Source of the DNA: Pseudomonas vranovensis DSM 16006 | GTDB taxonomy: Bacteria; Pseudomonadota; Gammaproteobacteria; Pseudomonadales; Pseudomonadaceae | Direction: 5' to 3' | Assembly (NCBI RefSeq): GCF_000425805.1 | Contig: NZ_AUED01000004.1 | Span: 248,001-312,000, forward strand | Length of the DNA: 64,000 nucleotides | Shown: one piece after another, positions 51,767 through 61,739 of the stretch | How positions within the stretch are numbered: the first letter of the stretch is position 1 | Layout of the letters: each line of letters starts with the position of its first letter | Position numbers and translations under genes: made by a program | Notes under the pieces: model-generated | What the model was told of the DNA's origin: nothing | Database searches by the model: none | What the model saw: only the letters and a program-made list of their open reading frames with translations

Positions 51767-52180
51767 ATGAGCAAAATCATCCGCATCGCCGCCGCCCTGC
51801 TGCTCGACCCCCAGGGCCGCACCCTGCTGGTGCGCAAGCGCGGTACCCAGGCCTTCATGCAGCCCGGTGGCAAGATCGAGGCTGATGAACATCCGGTCAG
51901 TGCGCTGGCCCGTGAGCTGTTTGAAGAGCTGGGGCTGCAGATCGACCAGCAAGATGCCGAGTACCTCGGCCAGTTCAGCGCACCAGCAGCCAACGAGCCG
52001 GGTTTCGAGGTCAGGGCCGAGCTGTTCCTGGTACATACCGCGATGCCGGTCGAGCCTGCTGCCGAGATCGAAGAGGTGGTGTGGGTATCGGCGCGCAAGC
52101 AACTGACCCTTGAGTTGGCGCCATTGACGCGGGACTTGATTCTCCCCCTGTACCGGCGATTAACTAGCCAAACTGCCTGA
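51767..52180 (+). CDS. NUDIX hydrolase
   Basis: A 137-residue NUDIX protein. The full box G-x5-E-x7-RE-x2-EE-x-G is present from GKIEADE to RELFEELGL (about residues 40-62). NUDIX enzymes cleave nucleoside diphosphate-X bonds; the substrate is not set by the motif. It is short and lacks extra domains, so 8-oxo-dGTP, NTP or CDP-type substrates are all possible. The ATG at 51767 gives MSKIIRIAAALLLDPQGR; upstream codons look unrelated. The next gene follows after 24 bp. Confidence 0.9.
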   Translation: MSKIIRIAAALLLDPQGRTLLVRKRGTQAFMQPGGKIEADEHPVSALARELFEELGLQIDQQDAEYLGQFSAPAANEPGFEVRAELFLVHTAMPVEPAAEIEEVVWVSARKQLTLELAPLTRDLILPLYRRLTSQTA

Positions 52181-52204
52181 ACCCGACATTGCAAAGGAAT
52201 GCTG

Positions 52205-52843
52205 ATGATCCCCGTCCACGAATGGCTGTTGTTTACCGGTGCAGCGCTGCTGATGGTCCTGACCCCCGGGCCGAACATGATCTACCTGATTTCGCGCTCG
52301 ATCTGCCAGGGGCGCATGGCCGGGATCACTTCGCTGGTGGGTGTGGTCGCCGGGTTTCTGGTACACATGACGGCAGCGGCGGTAGGGCTGACGGCGTTGT
52401 TCATGGCGGTACCGCTGGGCTACGACCTGCTCAAGTGGGCGGGCGCCGCCTACCTGCTTTGGATGGCCTGGCAAGCGGTGAAGCCTGGGGCGCGTTCGCC
52501 GTTCGAGGCGCGTGAGCTGAGCCCGGATTCTCCGGCCAAGCTGGTGATGATGGGTTTTCTGACCAGTGTGCTGAACCCCAAGGTGGCGATGTTCTACCTG
52601 TCGATCCTGCCGCAGTTCATCTCCCCGGAGCATGGTTCGTTGCTGGCTCAGAGCCTGACGCTGGGGCTGACCCAGATCACCGTGAGTTTCTCGGTGAACC
52701 TGTTGATCGCCTTGTTCGCTGCCGGCCTGTCGGCCTGGTTCGTCCGCTATCCGTTGTGGTTGATGGTACAGCGTTATGTGATGGGTTTCGTGCTGGCGGG
52801 CCTTGCGCTGCGCCTGGTACAGGAGCAGCGCAAACTGGCGTGA
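52205..52843 (+). CDS. LysE-family exporter
   Basis: A 212-residue inner-membrane protein with six helices of the LysE/RhtB family, which export amino acids or related small molecules. The signature LTPGPNMIYLISRS is at about residues 17-30 and LTSVLNPKVAMFYLSILPQF at about 116-135. The ATG at 52205 is preferred over the in-frame ATG at 52199, because AAGGA (52194-52198) lies 6 nt before it and touches the earlier one. It is convergent with metR, 3 bp between the ends. Confidence 0.88.
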   Translation: MIPVHEWLLFTGAALLMVLTPGPNMIYLISRSICQGRMAGITSLVGVVAGFLVHMTAAAVGLTALFMAVPLGYDLLKWAGAAYLLWMAWQAVKPGARSPFEARELSPDSPAKLVMMGFLTSVLNPKVAMFYLSILPQFISPEHGSLLAQSLTLGLTQITVSFSVNLLIALFAAGLSAWFVRYPLWLMVQRYVMGFVLAGLALRLVQEQRKLA

Positions 52844-52846
52844 GCC

Positions 52847-53776
52847 TCAACGCACAGCGCTGACGCCGTCGAGGGTGGAGAACGAGGTGTCCTTGGCGGT
52901 CAGCAAAAAGTCGCGCATGTACGGCGCATCGAGCATGTCGGTGCGTACCGCGGCATAGAGGGTGGCGAACAGGCCTTTGTCGCCCAGGCGCTTGCCCTTG
53001 ACGTAACCGCGCGAGCTGTACTCGTGCAATGCCCAGTGCGGCATGCCGCACACGCCACGTCCGCTCGCGACCAATTGCATCATCATCACCGTCAACTCGG
53101 CTGTGCGAACCTGGGCCGGCTCCACGTCGGCAGGCTCCAGGAAACGGGTGAAGATATCCAGGCGGTCACGCTCCACCGGGTAGGTGATCAGTGTCTCGCA
53201 GGCCAGGTCCTCCGGCACGATGTAGGGCTTGCTTGCCAGCGGGTGCTGGTTGGCCACCGCGAGCATGGCCTCGTAGGTGAACAACGGTACATAGGTCAGT
53301 CCGGTCAGCTCCAGCGGGTCGGACGTCACCACAAGGTCCAGGTCACCGCGGGCCAGGGCGGGGAGCGGGGCGAAGGCAAAACCCGAAGCCAGGTCCAGCT
53401 CTACCTCAGGCCAGGCGTCGCGAAACTGGTCGATGGTCGGCATCAGCCACTGGAAGCAGCTATGGCATTCGATGGCCATGTGCAGGCGCCCGGCAGTGCC
53501 ACCGGCCAGGCGGGCGATGTCCCGCTCGGCGCCGCGCAGCAGCGGCAGGGTGGCGTCGGCCAGTTGCAGCAGGCGCAGGCCGGCGCTGGTGAAGCGGAGC
53601 GGCTTGGTCTTGCGCATGAATAATTGCATGCCCAGGCGCTCTTCCAGTTCCTTGAACTGGTGGGACAACGCCGATTGGGTCAGGTGCAAGCGTTCGGCGG
53701 CCTCAACCAGGCTGTCGGCTTCACGCAGGGCATGCAGGGTTTTCAGGTGACGAATTTCCAGCACCGGGTGCTCCAT
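52847..53776 (-). CDS. metR: LysR-type regulator MetR
   Basis: A 309-residue LysR-family activator. The HTH is at about residues 18-45 (LVEAAERLHLTQSALSHQFKE) and the effector domain spans about 90-300. MetR senses homocysteine and activates metE, which lies divergently 96 bp away. The segment ERLGMQLFMRKTKPLRFT and the overall match to gammaproteobacterial MetR support the name. The ATG at 53776 (MEHPVLEIRHLKTLHAL) is the true start; the open frame runs on upstream for 670 codons antisense to metE but is not coding. Confidence 0.92.
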   Translation of the reverse strand: MEHPVLEIRHLKTLHALREADSLVEAAERLHLTQSALSHQFKELEERLGMQLFMRKTKPLRFTSAGLRLLQLADATLPLLRGAERDIARLAGGTAGRLHMAIECHSCFQWLMPTIDQFRDAWPEVELDLASGFAFAPLPALARGDLDLVVTSDPLELTGLTYVPLFTYEAMLAVANQHPLASKPYIVPEDLACETLITYPVERDRLDIFTRFLEPADVEPAQVRTAELTVMMMQLVASGRGVCGMPHWALHEYSSRGYVKGKRLGDKGLFATLYAAVRTDMLDAPYMRDFLLTAKDTSFSTLDGVSAVR

Positions 53777-53806
53777 GAGTAAATTTTGAGATGAACACGA
53801 ATTTAT

Positions 53807-53819
53807 TGAGTTTGTCTCA
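53807..53819. promoter_or_regulatory. Candidate MetR site in the metR-metE region
   Basis: TGAG-TTTGT-CTCA has the 4-5-4 dyad layout of the E. coli MetR site TGAA-N5-TTCA. A second imperfect site, TGAACACGAATTT, is about 18 bp to the left. Both sit between the divergent starts, where MetR would repress itself and activate metE. Confidence 0.55.
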
Positions 53820-53872
53820 TGATGGTCTTGCTGTCGACAATGGCGCCATCTTTTACAGGGAGCACGATTGTC

Positions 53873-56185
53873 ATGGCACTGGCCCACAACCTTGGATTTC
53901 CGCGCATTGGCGCTGACCGCGAATTGAAAAAAGCCCAGGAGGCCTACTGGAAAGGCGACCTCGACCTGGCCGGTCTGCACGCGGTGGGCCGTGAGCTGCG
54001 TGCTCGTCATTGGCAGTTGCAGAAGGACGCCGGTATCGACCTGTTGCCGGTGGGCGACTTCGCCTGGTACGACCAGGTGCTGACGCACTCGCTGGCCTTT
54101 GGCGCAATCCCCGAGCGTTTCGCCAAGACCCTGGGCAGCAATGGCCTGCCGACGCTGGATACCCTGTTCGCTATGGCCCGTGGCGCGACCACGAGCTGCT
54201 GCGGCGGTGAGCACGGCCAGGCGCAATATGCCCAGGAGCTGACCAAGTGGTTCGACACCAATTACCACTACCTGGTCCCGGAGTTCAGCGCCGATCAGCG
54301 CTTCCTGCTCAGTTGGGAACAACTGTTCGAGGAAGTCGCCGAAGCTCAGGCGCTGGGTCACACGGTAAAACCGGTGCTGATCGGCCCACTGACCTACCTG
54401 TGGCTGGGCAAGGCCAAGGGCGGTGAGTTCGACAAGCTCGACCTGCTGGAGCGCTTGCTGCCGGTCTATGGTGAAATCCTCAGCCGTCTGTCCCGCCAGG
54501 GCGTGGAGTGGGTACAGATCGACGAGCCGATCCTCGGCCTGGACCTGCCCCAGGCATGGAAAAACGCCTTTGAGCGTGCCTATCACATTCTCCAGTACTC
54601 GCCACTCAAGAAGCTGGTCGCCACTTATTTCAGCGGCTTGGAAGACAACCTTGGCCTGGCAGTCGGCCTGCCGGTGGATGGTCTGCATGTCGACCTGGTG
54701 CGGGCCCCGGAGCAACTGCCGATAGTGCTCGACCGCCTGCCTAGCTACAAAGTGCTGTCGCTGGGTGTGGTCAACGGGCGTAACGTCTGGCGCTGCGAAC
54801 TCGACACGGCCCTCGAGCAACTGCAGCAGGCCCGCCAGCGTTTCGGTGCCAACTTGTGGGTCGCCGGTTCCTGCTCGCTGTTGCACAGCCCGGTAGACCT
54901 GGCCCGCGAAGACAAACTGGATGCCGAGCTGAAAAGCTGGCTGGCCTTTGCCGTGCAGAAATGCGAAGAGATCGCGGTACTGGCCAAGGCCCTGGATGCG
55001 CCGCACCTGCCACGGGTGCAAAGCGCTCTGGCCAGCAGTCGCGCGGTACAGAAAAGCCGTGCCGAGTCGCCCCGTATTCACAAGCCCCAGGTCCAGGCTC
55101 GCCTGGCAGCGGTTACTGCCGCCGACAGCCAGCGCCACTCGCCCTTCACCCAGCGTATCGACGCTCAGCGCCAGCGCTTGCAACTGCCGGCGTTCCCGAC
55201 CACCACGATTGGATCGTTCCCGCAGACCTCGGCCATCCGCCTGGCGCGGCAGGCATTCAAGCAAGGCAAGCTGTCGGCCAATGACTACACCGATGCCATG
55301 CACAGCGAGATTCGCCATGCCGTGCAGATACAGGAGCGCCTGGGACTGGATGTACTGGTGCACGGCGAGGCCGAGCGCAACGACATGGTCGAGTACTTTG
55401 CCGAGCAGCTCGACGGCTACATCTTTACCCGCTTCGGCTGGGTGCAAAGCTACGGTTCGCGCTGCGTGAAGCCTGCGATCATCTACGGCGACCTGAGCCG
55501 TCCGCAGGCCATGACCGTGGCCTGGATAGAGTACGCCCAGGGCCTGACCAGCAAGGTCATGAAAGGCATGCTGACGGGGCCGGTGACCATGCTGATGTGG
55601 TCCTTCCCACGCGAGGATGTGTCGCGCAAGGTCCAGGCCGAACAACTGGCCCTGGCCATTCGCGACGAAGTGCAAGACCTGGAAGCGGCCGGAATCAAGA
55701 TCGTGCAGATCGATGAAGCGGCGTTCCGCGAAGGCTTGCCCCTGCGCGGCGCACAATGGCAGCAGTACCTGGACTGGGCCGTGCATGCCTTCCGCCTGTG
55801 CTCAAGTGGCGTGCGCGACGAAACCCAGATCCACACCCACATGTGCTACAGCGAGTTCAATGATGTGATCGAGGCCATCGCGGCCATGGATGCCGACGTG
55901 ATCACCATCGAGACTTCGCGTTCGGACATGGAACTGTTGGAGGCCTTCGAAGCGTTCGAATACCCCAATGATATCGGCCCTGGTGTGTACGACATCCATT
56001 CCCCGCGGGTGCCGGATACCACAGAGATGGTCAAGCTGATGAGCAAGGCGGTCAGGCGTATCCCGGCCGAACGCCTGTGGGTCAACCCCGACTGTGGCCT
56101 CAAGACCCGTGCCTGGCCGGAGACAGAAGCCGCACTGGTGAACATGGTGGCCGCGGCGCGGCAGCTACGCAGCGAACTGGCGTAA
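53873..56185 (+). CDS. metE: Cobalamin-independent methionine synthase MetE
   Basis: A 770-residue zinc enzyme that methylates homocysteine from 5-methyltetrahydropteroyl-glutamate. The N-terminal domain opens with [20 protein letters not shown]. The C-terminal catalytic barrel begins near [16 protein letters not shown]. The zinc ligands are visible as His-x-Cys in [12 protein letters not shown] and the Cys in [11 protein letters not shown]. The ATG at 53873 follows GGGAGC. It is activated by divergent MetR. As it is B12-independent, it is usually repressed when B12 is available. Confidence 0.95.
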   Translation: MALAHNLGFPRIGADRELKKAQEAYWKGDLDLAGLHAVGRELRARHWQLQKDAGIDLLPVGDFAWYDQVLTHSLAFGAIPERFAKTLGSNGLPTLDTLFAMARGATTSCCGGEHGQAQYAQELTKWFDTNYHYLVPEFSADQRFLLSWEQLFEEVAEAQALGHTVKPVLIGPLTYLWLGKAKGGEFDKLDLLERLLPVYGEILSRLSRQGVEWVQIDEPILGLDLPQAWKNAFERAYHILQYSPLKKLVATYFSGLEDNLGLAVGLPVDGLHVDLVRAPEQLPIVLDRLPSYKVLSLGVVNGRNVWRCELDTALEQLQQARQRFGANLWVAGSCSLLHSPVDLAREDKLDAELKSWLAFAVQKCEEIAVLAKALDAPHLPRVQSALASSRAVQKSRAESPRIHKPQVQARLAAVTAADSQRHSPFTQRIDAQRQRLQLPAFPTTTIGSFPQTSAIRLARQAFKQGKLSANDYTDAMHSEIRHAVQIQERLGLDVLVHGEAERNDMVEYFAEQLDGYIFTRFGWVQSYGSRCVKPAIIYGDLSRPQAMTVAWIEYAQGLTSKVMKGMLTGPVTMLMWSFPREDVSRKVQAEQLALAIRDEVQDLEAAGIKIVQIDEAAFREGLPLRGAQWQQYLDWAVHAFRLCSSGVRDETQIHTHMCYSEFNDVIEAIAAMDADVITIETSRSDMELLEAFEAFEYPNDIGPGVYDIHSPRVPDTTEMVKLMSKAVRRIPAERLWVNPDCGLKTRAWPETEAALVNMVAAARQLRSELA

Positions 56186-56191
56186 AAAAAA

Positions 56192-56219
56192 CAACGGCGA
56201 ACCCAAGGGTTCGCCGTTG
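56192..56219. terminator. Terminator between metE and the toxin-like gene
   Basis: CAACGGCGAACCC-AA-GGGTTCGCCGTTG is a perfect 13-bp stem with a 2-nt loop, between convergent stops. The A-run at 56184-56191 becomes a U-tract for minus-strand transcripts, so it ends the toxin-like gene well; metE has only a weak T stretch after it. Confidence 0.88.
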
Positions 56220-56226
56220 GTGCTTC

Positions 56227-59200
56227 TTAGCGGGACGCAAAATACGTCTTGGCTGTATCGTGTCTGATCGACCCTCGCCAGACTTCGTCGGTACGCAAAT
56301 AGCGGTCCTCAAGGCGCTTGAGATGCGCCGCACTGAAGTTCTCGAACGGCGTATCAAGGCCACGGTAATGAAAGTGGGCATACCACATCACTGGGCGGCT
56401 GGGCGCAGTCAGGTCGCGAACCTCGTACTCTTGAAGAAAGTCACGATCTTTGAGTCGCTGCCGTTCTCCCACTGCCTGGATACCGATCTGCTGGCGTTCG
56501 TGCAGATACATCAACTGCCCTTCATTCGGTCGATGACTGAGCTTGATCTGGTCGATTCGTAACTGGGTACCTTGCTGACGCAGTTGTGTAGCCTGGGTTC
56601 GCAGGTCGGCGGTGTCCGCGAGGCTGCCGCCAAGGAGTTCGAGTCGTTCGGCGCAGCTCTCCAGTTCCACGGCCTTGAGATTCATGATGTCTTCAAGGTC
56701 AGCAGGCACTGTATTGGGCCCCATGTACCCACGGGTGCGGTTACGGAAGTTTTCCAGGTCTGCGAGCAGCTGACTTGCCGTCTGCTTGAGGTCACGCAGT
56801 TCATGTGGACGAATCGTTGGCCGCGCGGCCTGCTTTCTCCAACGCTTCCCCGAAGGCTCGAACGTACTGACCGCGCCGCCCTCGGCGTTGTGCACGACAA
56901 TCTGCTCGCCAGTTGTTCCTCCCGCCGGAAAGTAGTCGCCAATGTAGAGGTTGCCGTTTTCGACCTGAAACAGTTTAAGCGTATGAGTGCCTTGCTTTGC
57001 CCGTCGTTGCCCCGGCAGGCGTTGAATGGACTTGTCGGCCTGGTCGATGAGCAGGTCGAGATGTTCATACAGCCGCTTCAAGTAAGGCGCATCAAACAGC
57101 TCCGGAAGACTGGCATAGGTGCTTTGCAGATCAAGCTTGTATTGACGGAAGACTTGCCGGGCCTGGGAATGGATTTCACGACGCTGGGCTGCATTGGTAG
57201 GCACTTCCTGTAGCCCGAGCAATGTACTGTGCATCTGATGCACGTCGTCTTCGATGGTGCTCAGTCGATTGATATAGAACTCAGCCAACACAGAGGTGTT
57301 TGTGTAGTTCTGCGCTGCGACTATCAGGTGGCGGGTGTTGTGAAAAACGAAATAAATTTGGTTCAGGTAACGTTCCCTGCGCTGACCGGCCAGTTTGAGT
57401 AACTCAAAATCTTTGACTTCCCTCAGGTACTGTTTCGCGGGCGGGAAGGCTTCGCCGAGGGTGAGTAGCCCTTCCTCGAATCGGCTCTGTATTTCAGCCG
57501 CCTTTTCAAGGAATTGATCGGGGTCCGGGTCGGTGTTTTGCCACGTTGCGTCTTCAACCACCAGGTTTTTTTTCAAGGCGGTCAGTTTGCTCTTGAACAC
57601 TGCAGCGTCTCGTCTCAACGAAGGTTGTGGGGGAAGGCTGGTGAGCAGGAACCAGTGATCCAGTTTTTTCTTCAGGTCGAGCAATTGTGCTTTGCAGTCG
57701 ATGACGTGGAGCGCGTGAATGCGCATTATCTGCAGCAGTGGGGCTCGATCCACCAGATCGGTCAGGTCCTCAAGCTGCAAGGAGATTGCCAGTTGGTTGT
57801 ACAGGTGATGCTGGGCCTGGGTCGTTGTCAGGTCCATCAGACCGATCAGTCGGTTGCACAGGGCTCTGGCCACACGTGATTTCTGGGTCGTGCAGGTGTG
57901 TTTCAAGCCGTGTATTTCGGCTTTCAGCCGTTCATCCCAAGCGCTGTATGACGTTCTGGCCGCGTCTATGTCAGCACGAAAGCGTTGTTTCATTTGAGGC
58001 ATTGCAGCCATCTGTGCCTCAGGCGTGGCGTTGTCGAATGTCTCGTATTGAGTGTTCGTGCGTTGCAGAGACGCTTGAAACGTACGCTCGTCCACCAGGG
58101 ATTGCGATTCCAGCATGCGCCGGCGCCGATGGGCGCTGTCTATCAGAAAGCGTGGCAACTGGTCGCGAATTGCCGCCGGCCAGTAGGGGTCCAGTCGCTC
58201 GGCCAGGTGTCCGATTACCTGGCCACCCCCCGCGCCACCGCCCATCAGGTGCACTCCGTAGAGGGCGAAGTGGGTATCCCACTGGCCATTTTCATCCATC
58301 GCGATGTTTTTTCTCCAGGTCTTGAGCGGGGTTCCACGCAAGCGCCAGGTGTGCTCCGTCTCGAGCCACTGCACTTGGCAGGGACGATCCTCGACCAGAA
58401 TGAAATCGCCGTCAGGGTGCTGGTAGATACCGCGGTATTTGCCTTGGGTTCCTGGCTCAATCCCGTCCAATGACAGTGGCACTTGATACTCATAGCCATC
58501 AAAACGAGCCAGGCGCTGGCGGGCGCTCGCCGCCCCAGGCCTGAAACCCGATGCAGGGCCGGCGTGCAGCTTGTGCAATTGACGCTGGCGGGTGAGTTGG
58601 CAGGCTGCAGTTGGGTTGGCCATTGCACCGGGCAGTAGGTCCAGCGCGGCGTCAATGAACGCCAACAGTGCGTACTCCAATTCGTCCAGTGCCCTGCCGA
58701 TCTGGCCGTTTATCAATGCAGTGGCGGCGTTGGCGCTGGCCTCGAAGAAGTCATAGATGCCAATGACGGTGCCGATCACAGGCAAAAAGCCGAGGGCCAT
58801 CTTGATGTGGTTGAACACCATGCCGCTCTGGTAAGCGAAATTTTCCAGCCATAGCTGGTCGTTCGAGCGCGACGTTGCGCGATGGGCCTCCAGCATTCGG
58901 CCCAGTTGGGCATCCAGCAAGTGCTGGGCAAGTGAGGTGGTAGCGGGCCAGGCAGTACCAAGGCCAATGATGCCGTCGAACTTGAGCCTGATTGCCTCGC
59001 GCAGTCGGGCGCGGTGTGCGTCGGGATTACCCTGCAAGGCACGTTCGGCGAGGTACTCGATTTCTCCGGTTTGCTTGGCAAGCCGGTAAAGGTCGATGCG
59101 GGCTGCTTCGAGGCTGGGGTACTGGCGCACAGGGCGTGTGGGGTGTTCAGGGCGATACAGTAACGTGAGGCCGCTGTGCAGGTCGCTGATAAAGGTCACG

Positions 59201-61539
59201 CCAGAAAGGACCGTGCCGTGCAGGTTTGTATCGGCACCACCGGCGGTGAGCATGGCGGGAATCAGACGGATATCGTGCCCTTCATGTCTGTAGGCTGCGG
59301 CGTTGTCGGCGTCGATTGCGATATTCAGGATGACCTGGGCCTTATCGTCCAGATCGCCTTTGGCCGTGGCCATGGCGCAGTGCATCTTCAGCATCAGGCG
59401 CAGCGGATCGCCAAGTACCTCGCGACGGAGCTCGCGAGCGAAGGGGCTTTCGTCGATCCCCGCGTAGGCAGCACGGATCTTCTCTTCATACTGCTGCGCA
59501 AGGTCAAGTTTGCTGGCCATGCTCACCAGGTAATCCTTGTCGATGCGATCACGCAAGGTTTGCTCAAGCGCCTTGTCGGCAGTTTGCAGGCGCAACGCCA
59601 TGAAGTGCAGGCGGTCTTTTACCTCATCGTCGATGTGCTCCAGCAGCAGGGTTTCCAGCCTCACGGTTTCGCGTTCCGTGCTGGCTACCAGTACTGGTTT
59701 GACCGGCACGCCAGGTGCACCGCTGCCCGCGATGAAATCTTTTTTCCAGGCGGTGTTCTGCGGCAGGTCCAGGCCAATCGGTTTGCCATCGTAAGTGGGA
59801 AAGTCCCGCTTCAGGTATTCGCTGATGTGTTGGCGGCAGAACAGAAGGCGGTTGGGCAGGTCGCGGGCGATCAGCGCCTGGGCGCGACGCATGGCGGCGA
59901 TGTAGTCGAGTGTGCTGGTCTTGAGGGCAAGCCGATCAGGTGCCTGCAGGTTTACCAGCCAAGAAGGAAAAACCGCGCTCAAGGCTTCACTGTGCGCCTG
60001 CTCTTGCAACTGTTTGAACGCAAAGTCGCGGGCCGCGTGGCGAGGCACTGTCCAGGCGTGCGCCAGTGTTTCAGCCGCACGCTCCCACGCATCGTTGGTG
60101 GCCTCGACGGGCAGGGCTTCAGGTGTACCGCGCTCCAGGTGATACGCAAGGATCTGCGCCAGTACATTGCCGCTGAGCGTGACGAGGTTCAATGACTGAT
60201 CGCTCGAGTCGGTAATGTCGAAACAGCGCGCCAGTTCGTCCAGATTGGTGCAATGCAGCAGTCCGCCCGATTCGCCAGGCCAGTACAGCAACAGGCCCGA
60301 TGATGGCTGCGGATCGCGCAGGGTGATCACCACGCAGTTGCGCAAGACGGTGTTGATACCTTTGAGGTGCAGTTGCGGATGTGCGGCGATAACTGCCGAA
60401 CCCGCTGGTGGAAAGGACTCAGGAGCGCCGACCAGACCCTCGACCCAGCGCAGGTGTTCGTCGTTGATCTGTCCCAGCAGGTGTTGGATGCGGGCATGGG
60501 CATGCAAGCCTTCATAGTGGGCCTTGAGGAGCACCTCACTGGCGACGGGGGGCAGGGGTGATGTCTGAAGGTACAGATCGATGGCCCGCTCGGCGTCAGC
60601 ACAGACCCCCTCCAGTGCGGCGTGCTCACGCTTGAACGCCTGTAGTTTGTCGTCGCTCAGGGCGGTGAGCAGCTGGTACTGCAGGTTGATCTGTTGCCGA
60701 CGAACGGCGTAGGGCATGTCGATATCCAGGCTGCCAAAGTCGAACAACGAGCGGCCCGGGGGCGGTTCGTCTTCTTCGTGTTCGAGGGCCGGCGGTGTGC
60801 TCAGAACGCTCGGGCTGTATTGCCTGGCATCGACTCGATGGACGATGGCCAGGGCCAGCTCGGCATGCGTTTGGAGGTCGTCGCCGGGATTGTGTTCCAG
60901 GGCTTGGAGCCGAGCCTGCAGAAGGTTCTCGAACAAGGTGTCAAAGCCTGCTGGGGCATGGTCATCATTGCCCGGGCCGAGCGCCTGCTCATCGCCGTCA
61001 CGCCTTGCCAGGGTGGCGTCCCGGCTTGCGCGCTCGTATTCCTGATAGTGGTGTCGGGCGTGGCTGAGTCGGCTGACGGCCGTACCTTTGGCACGCGCTG
61101 CCCAATAGTCATGCCATTGCCGGCTGACAATGGCCGGCAAATCCAGGGCGGCGAGTTTGTCCAGTAGTTGCGTAGCAGAGAGCCTCAGGATCGGGTGCTG
61201 GACGTCGACGCCGACGACCTGGGCCTGTGCATTCAGTTCGGCGGGGGCTTGAGGGTGGTGGCGGGTAAAGGTTGCGAGTGCGATGAGATTGATGAACGTG
61301 GCTGAAGCATGAAACCGCAGGCCGGTGATATCAGGGTCAGTGCTCAGCTGGTTGTGCAACACGCTGCGCAGCGCCTGGTACACCCCCGGCGCGCGGGCAA
61401 GCAGGTCATTGAAGGTATCGAAATGGTGTGTCCAGCGTCGGGTGGCGTCGTTCGACCGCTCGAGGTCGAAGGGGGTGGCGCTGGTCAATACGACCGGGGA
61501 AGGGACATTCGGTACGTGGGTTTCAGATGGGGCGCGCAT
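56227..61539 (-). CDS. Very large dermonecrotic-toxin-like (DUF6543-type) protein
   Basis: A 1770-residue protein with no signal peptide. It resembles the large pseudomonad proteins annotated with a dermonecrotic toxin domain (DUF6543). Features in order: helical N-terminal region (1-750); the module recurring in this family, ISDLHSGLTLLYRPEHPTRP (about 775-800); a hydrophobic hairpin-like segment at about 900-960 (MALGFLPVIGTVIGIYDFF) that could insert into membranes; a beta-rich stretch (about 1020-1090, YRGIYQHPDGDFILVED); a Gly-rich turn (GGGAGGG, about 1105); then a long helical C-terminal half. No protease, glycosyltransferase or NEL ligase motif was recognised. GGGAAG precedes the ATG. 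It stands alone, with no secretion, chaperone or immunity gene beside it. Target and activity are unknown. Confidence 0.7.
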   Translation of the reverse strand: MRAPSETHVPNVPSPVVLTSATPFDLERSNDATRRWTHHFDTFNDLLARAPGVYQALRSVLHNQLSTDPDITGLRFHASATFINLIALATFTRHHPQAPAELNAQAQVVGVDVQHPILRLSATQLLDKLAALDLPAIVSRQWHDYWAARAKGTAVSRLSHARHHYQEYERASRDATLARRDGDEQALGPGNDDHAPAGFDTLFENLLQARLQALEHNPGDDLQTHAELALAIVHRVDARQYSPSVLSTPPALEHEEDEPPPGRSLFDFGSLDIDMPYAVRRQQINLQYQLLTALSDDKLQAFKREHAALEGVCADAERAIDLYLQTSPLPPVASEVLLKAHYEGLHAHARIQHLLGQINDEHLRWVEGLVGAPESFPPAGSAVIAAHPQLHLKGINTVLRNCVVITLRDPQPSSGLLLYWPGESGGLLHCTNLDELARCFDITDSSDQSLNLVTLSGNVLAQILAYHLERGTPEALPVEATNDAWERAAETLAHAWTVPRHAARDFAFKQLQEQAHSEALSAVFPSWLVNLQAPDRLALKTSTLDYIAAMRRAQALIARDLPNRLLFCRQHISEYLKRDFPTYDGKPIGLDLPQNTAWKKDFIAGSGAPGVPVKPVLVASTERETVRLETLLLEHIDDEVKDRLHFMALRLQTADKALEQTLRDRIDKDYLVSMASKLDLAQQYEEKIRAAYAGIDESPFARELRREVLGDPLRLMLKMHCAMATAKGDLDDKAQVILNIAIDADNAAAYRHEGHDIRLIPAMLTAGGADTNLHGTVLSGVTFISDLHSGLTLLYRPEHPTRPVRQYPSLEAARIDLYRLAKQTGEIEYLAERALQGNPDAHRARLREAIRLKFDGIIGLGTAWPATTSLAQHLLDAQLGRMLEAHRATSRSNDQLWLENFAYQSGMVFNHIKMALGFLPVIGTVIGIYDFFEASANAATALINGQIGRALDELEYALLAFIDAALDLLPGAMANPTAACQLTRQRQLHKLHAGPASGFRPGAASARQRLARFDGYEYQVPLSLDGIEPGTQGKYRGIYQHPDGDFILVEDRPCQVQWLETEHTWRLRGTPLKTWRKNIAMDENGQWDTHFALYGVHLMGGGAGGGQVIGHLAERLDPYWPAAIRDQLPRFLIDSAHRRRRMLESQSLVDERTFQASLQRTNTQYETFDNATPEAQMAAMPQMKQRFRADIDAARTSYSAWDERLKAEIHGLKHTCTTQKSRVARALCNRLIGLMDLTTTQAQHHLYNQLAISLQLEDLTDLVDRAPLLQIMRIHALHVIDCKAQLLDLKKKLDHWFLLTSLPPQPSLRRDAAVFKSKLTALKKNLVVEDATWQNTDPDPDQFLEKAAEIQSRFEEGLLTLGEAFPPAKQYLREVKDFELLKLAGQRRERYLNQIYFVFHNTRHLIVAAQNYTNTSVLAEFYINRLSTIEDDVHQMHSTLLGLQEVPTNAAQRREIHSQARQVFRQYKLDLQSTYASLPELFDAPYLKRLYEHLDLLIDQADKSIQRLPGQRRAKQGTHTLKLFQVENGNLYIGDYFPAGGTTGEQIVVHNAEGGAVSTFEPSGKRWRKQAARPTIRPHELRDLKQTASQLLADLENFRNRTRGYMGPNTVPADLEDIMNLKAVELESCAERLELLGGSLADTADLRTQATQLRQQGTQLRIDQIKLSHRPNEGQLMYLHERQQIGIQAVGERQRLKDRDFLQEYEVRDLTAPSRPVMWYAHFHYRGLDTPFENFSAAHLKRLEDRYLRTDEVWRGSIRHDTAKTYFASR

Positions 61540-61739
61540 AAAAAGACTTCCCGAAATGGGGTAGTGCCGAGAGTGGCAATCCCATTGGGTGGCAGATCCT
61601 GGTGGCGCAGGCGGTACATAGTTAGTGAGGTGACCGCTTGGCCAGATTCATCAAATTGTCATGCAACTGTGGCAGCGCGCTTGAATGAATTTCATCAGAC
61701 TCGCGCTCTACTGGGGATTTGCATTCTGGTGTTTCACTC

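Noticed and set aside
53777..55786. Open frame of 670 codons upstream of and in frame with metR, antisense to metE.
   Set aside because: It is a GC-rich shadow of metE; its translation is low in pattern and rich in His/Gln/Leu repeats, and MetR clearly starts at 53776.
56227..61539. Assigning the giant protein to the NEL (E3 ligase) or Tc-toxin families.
   Set aside because: No leucine-rich repeats, NEL Cys motif, RHS/YD repeats or TcA/TcB signature were seen.
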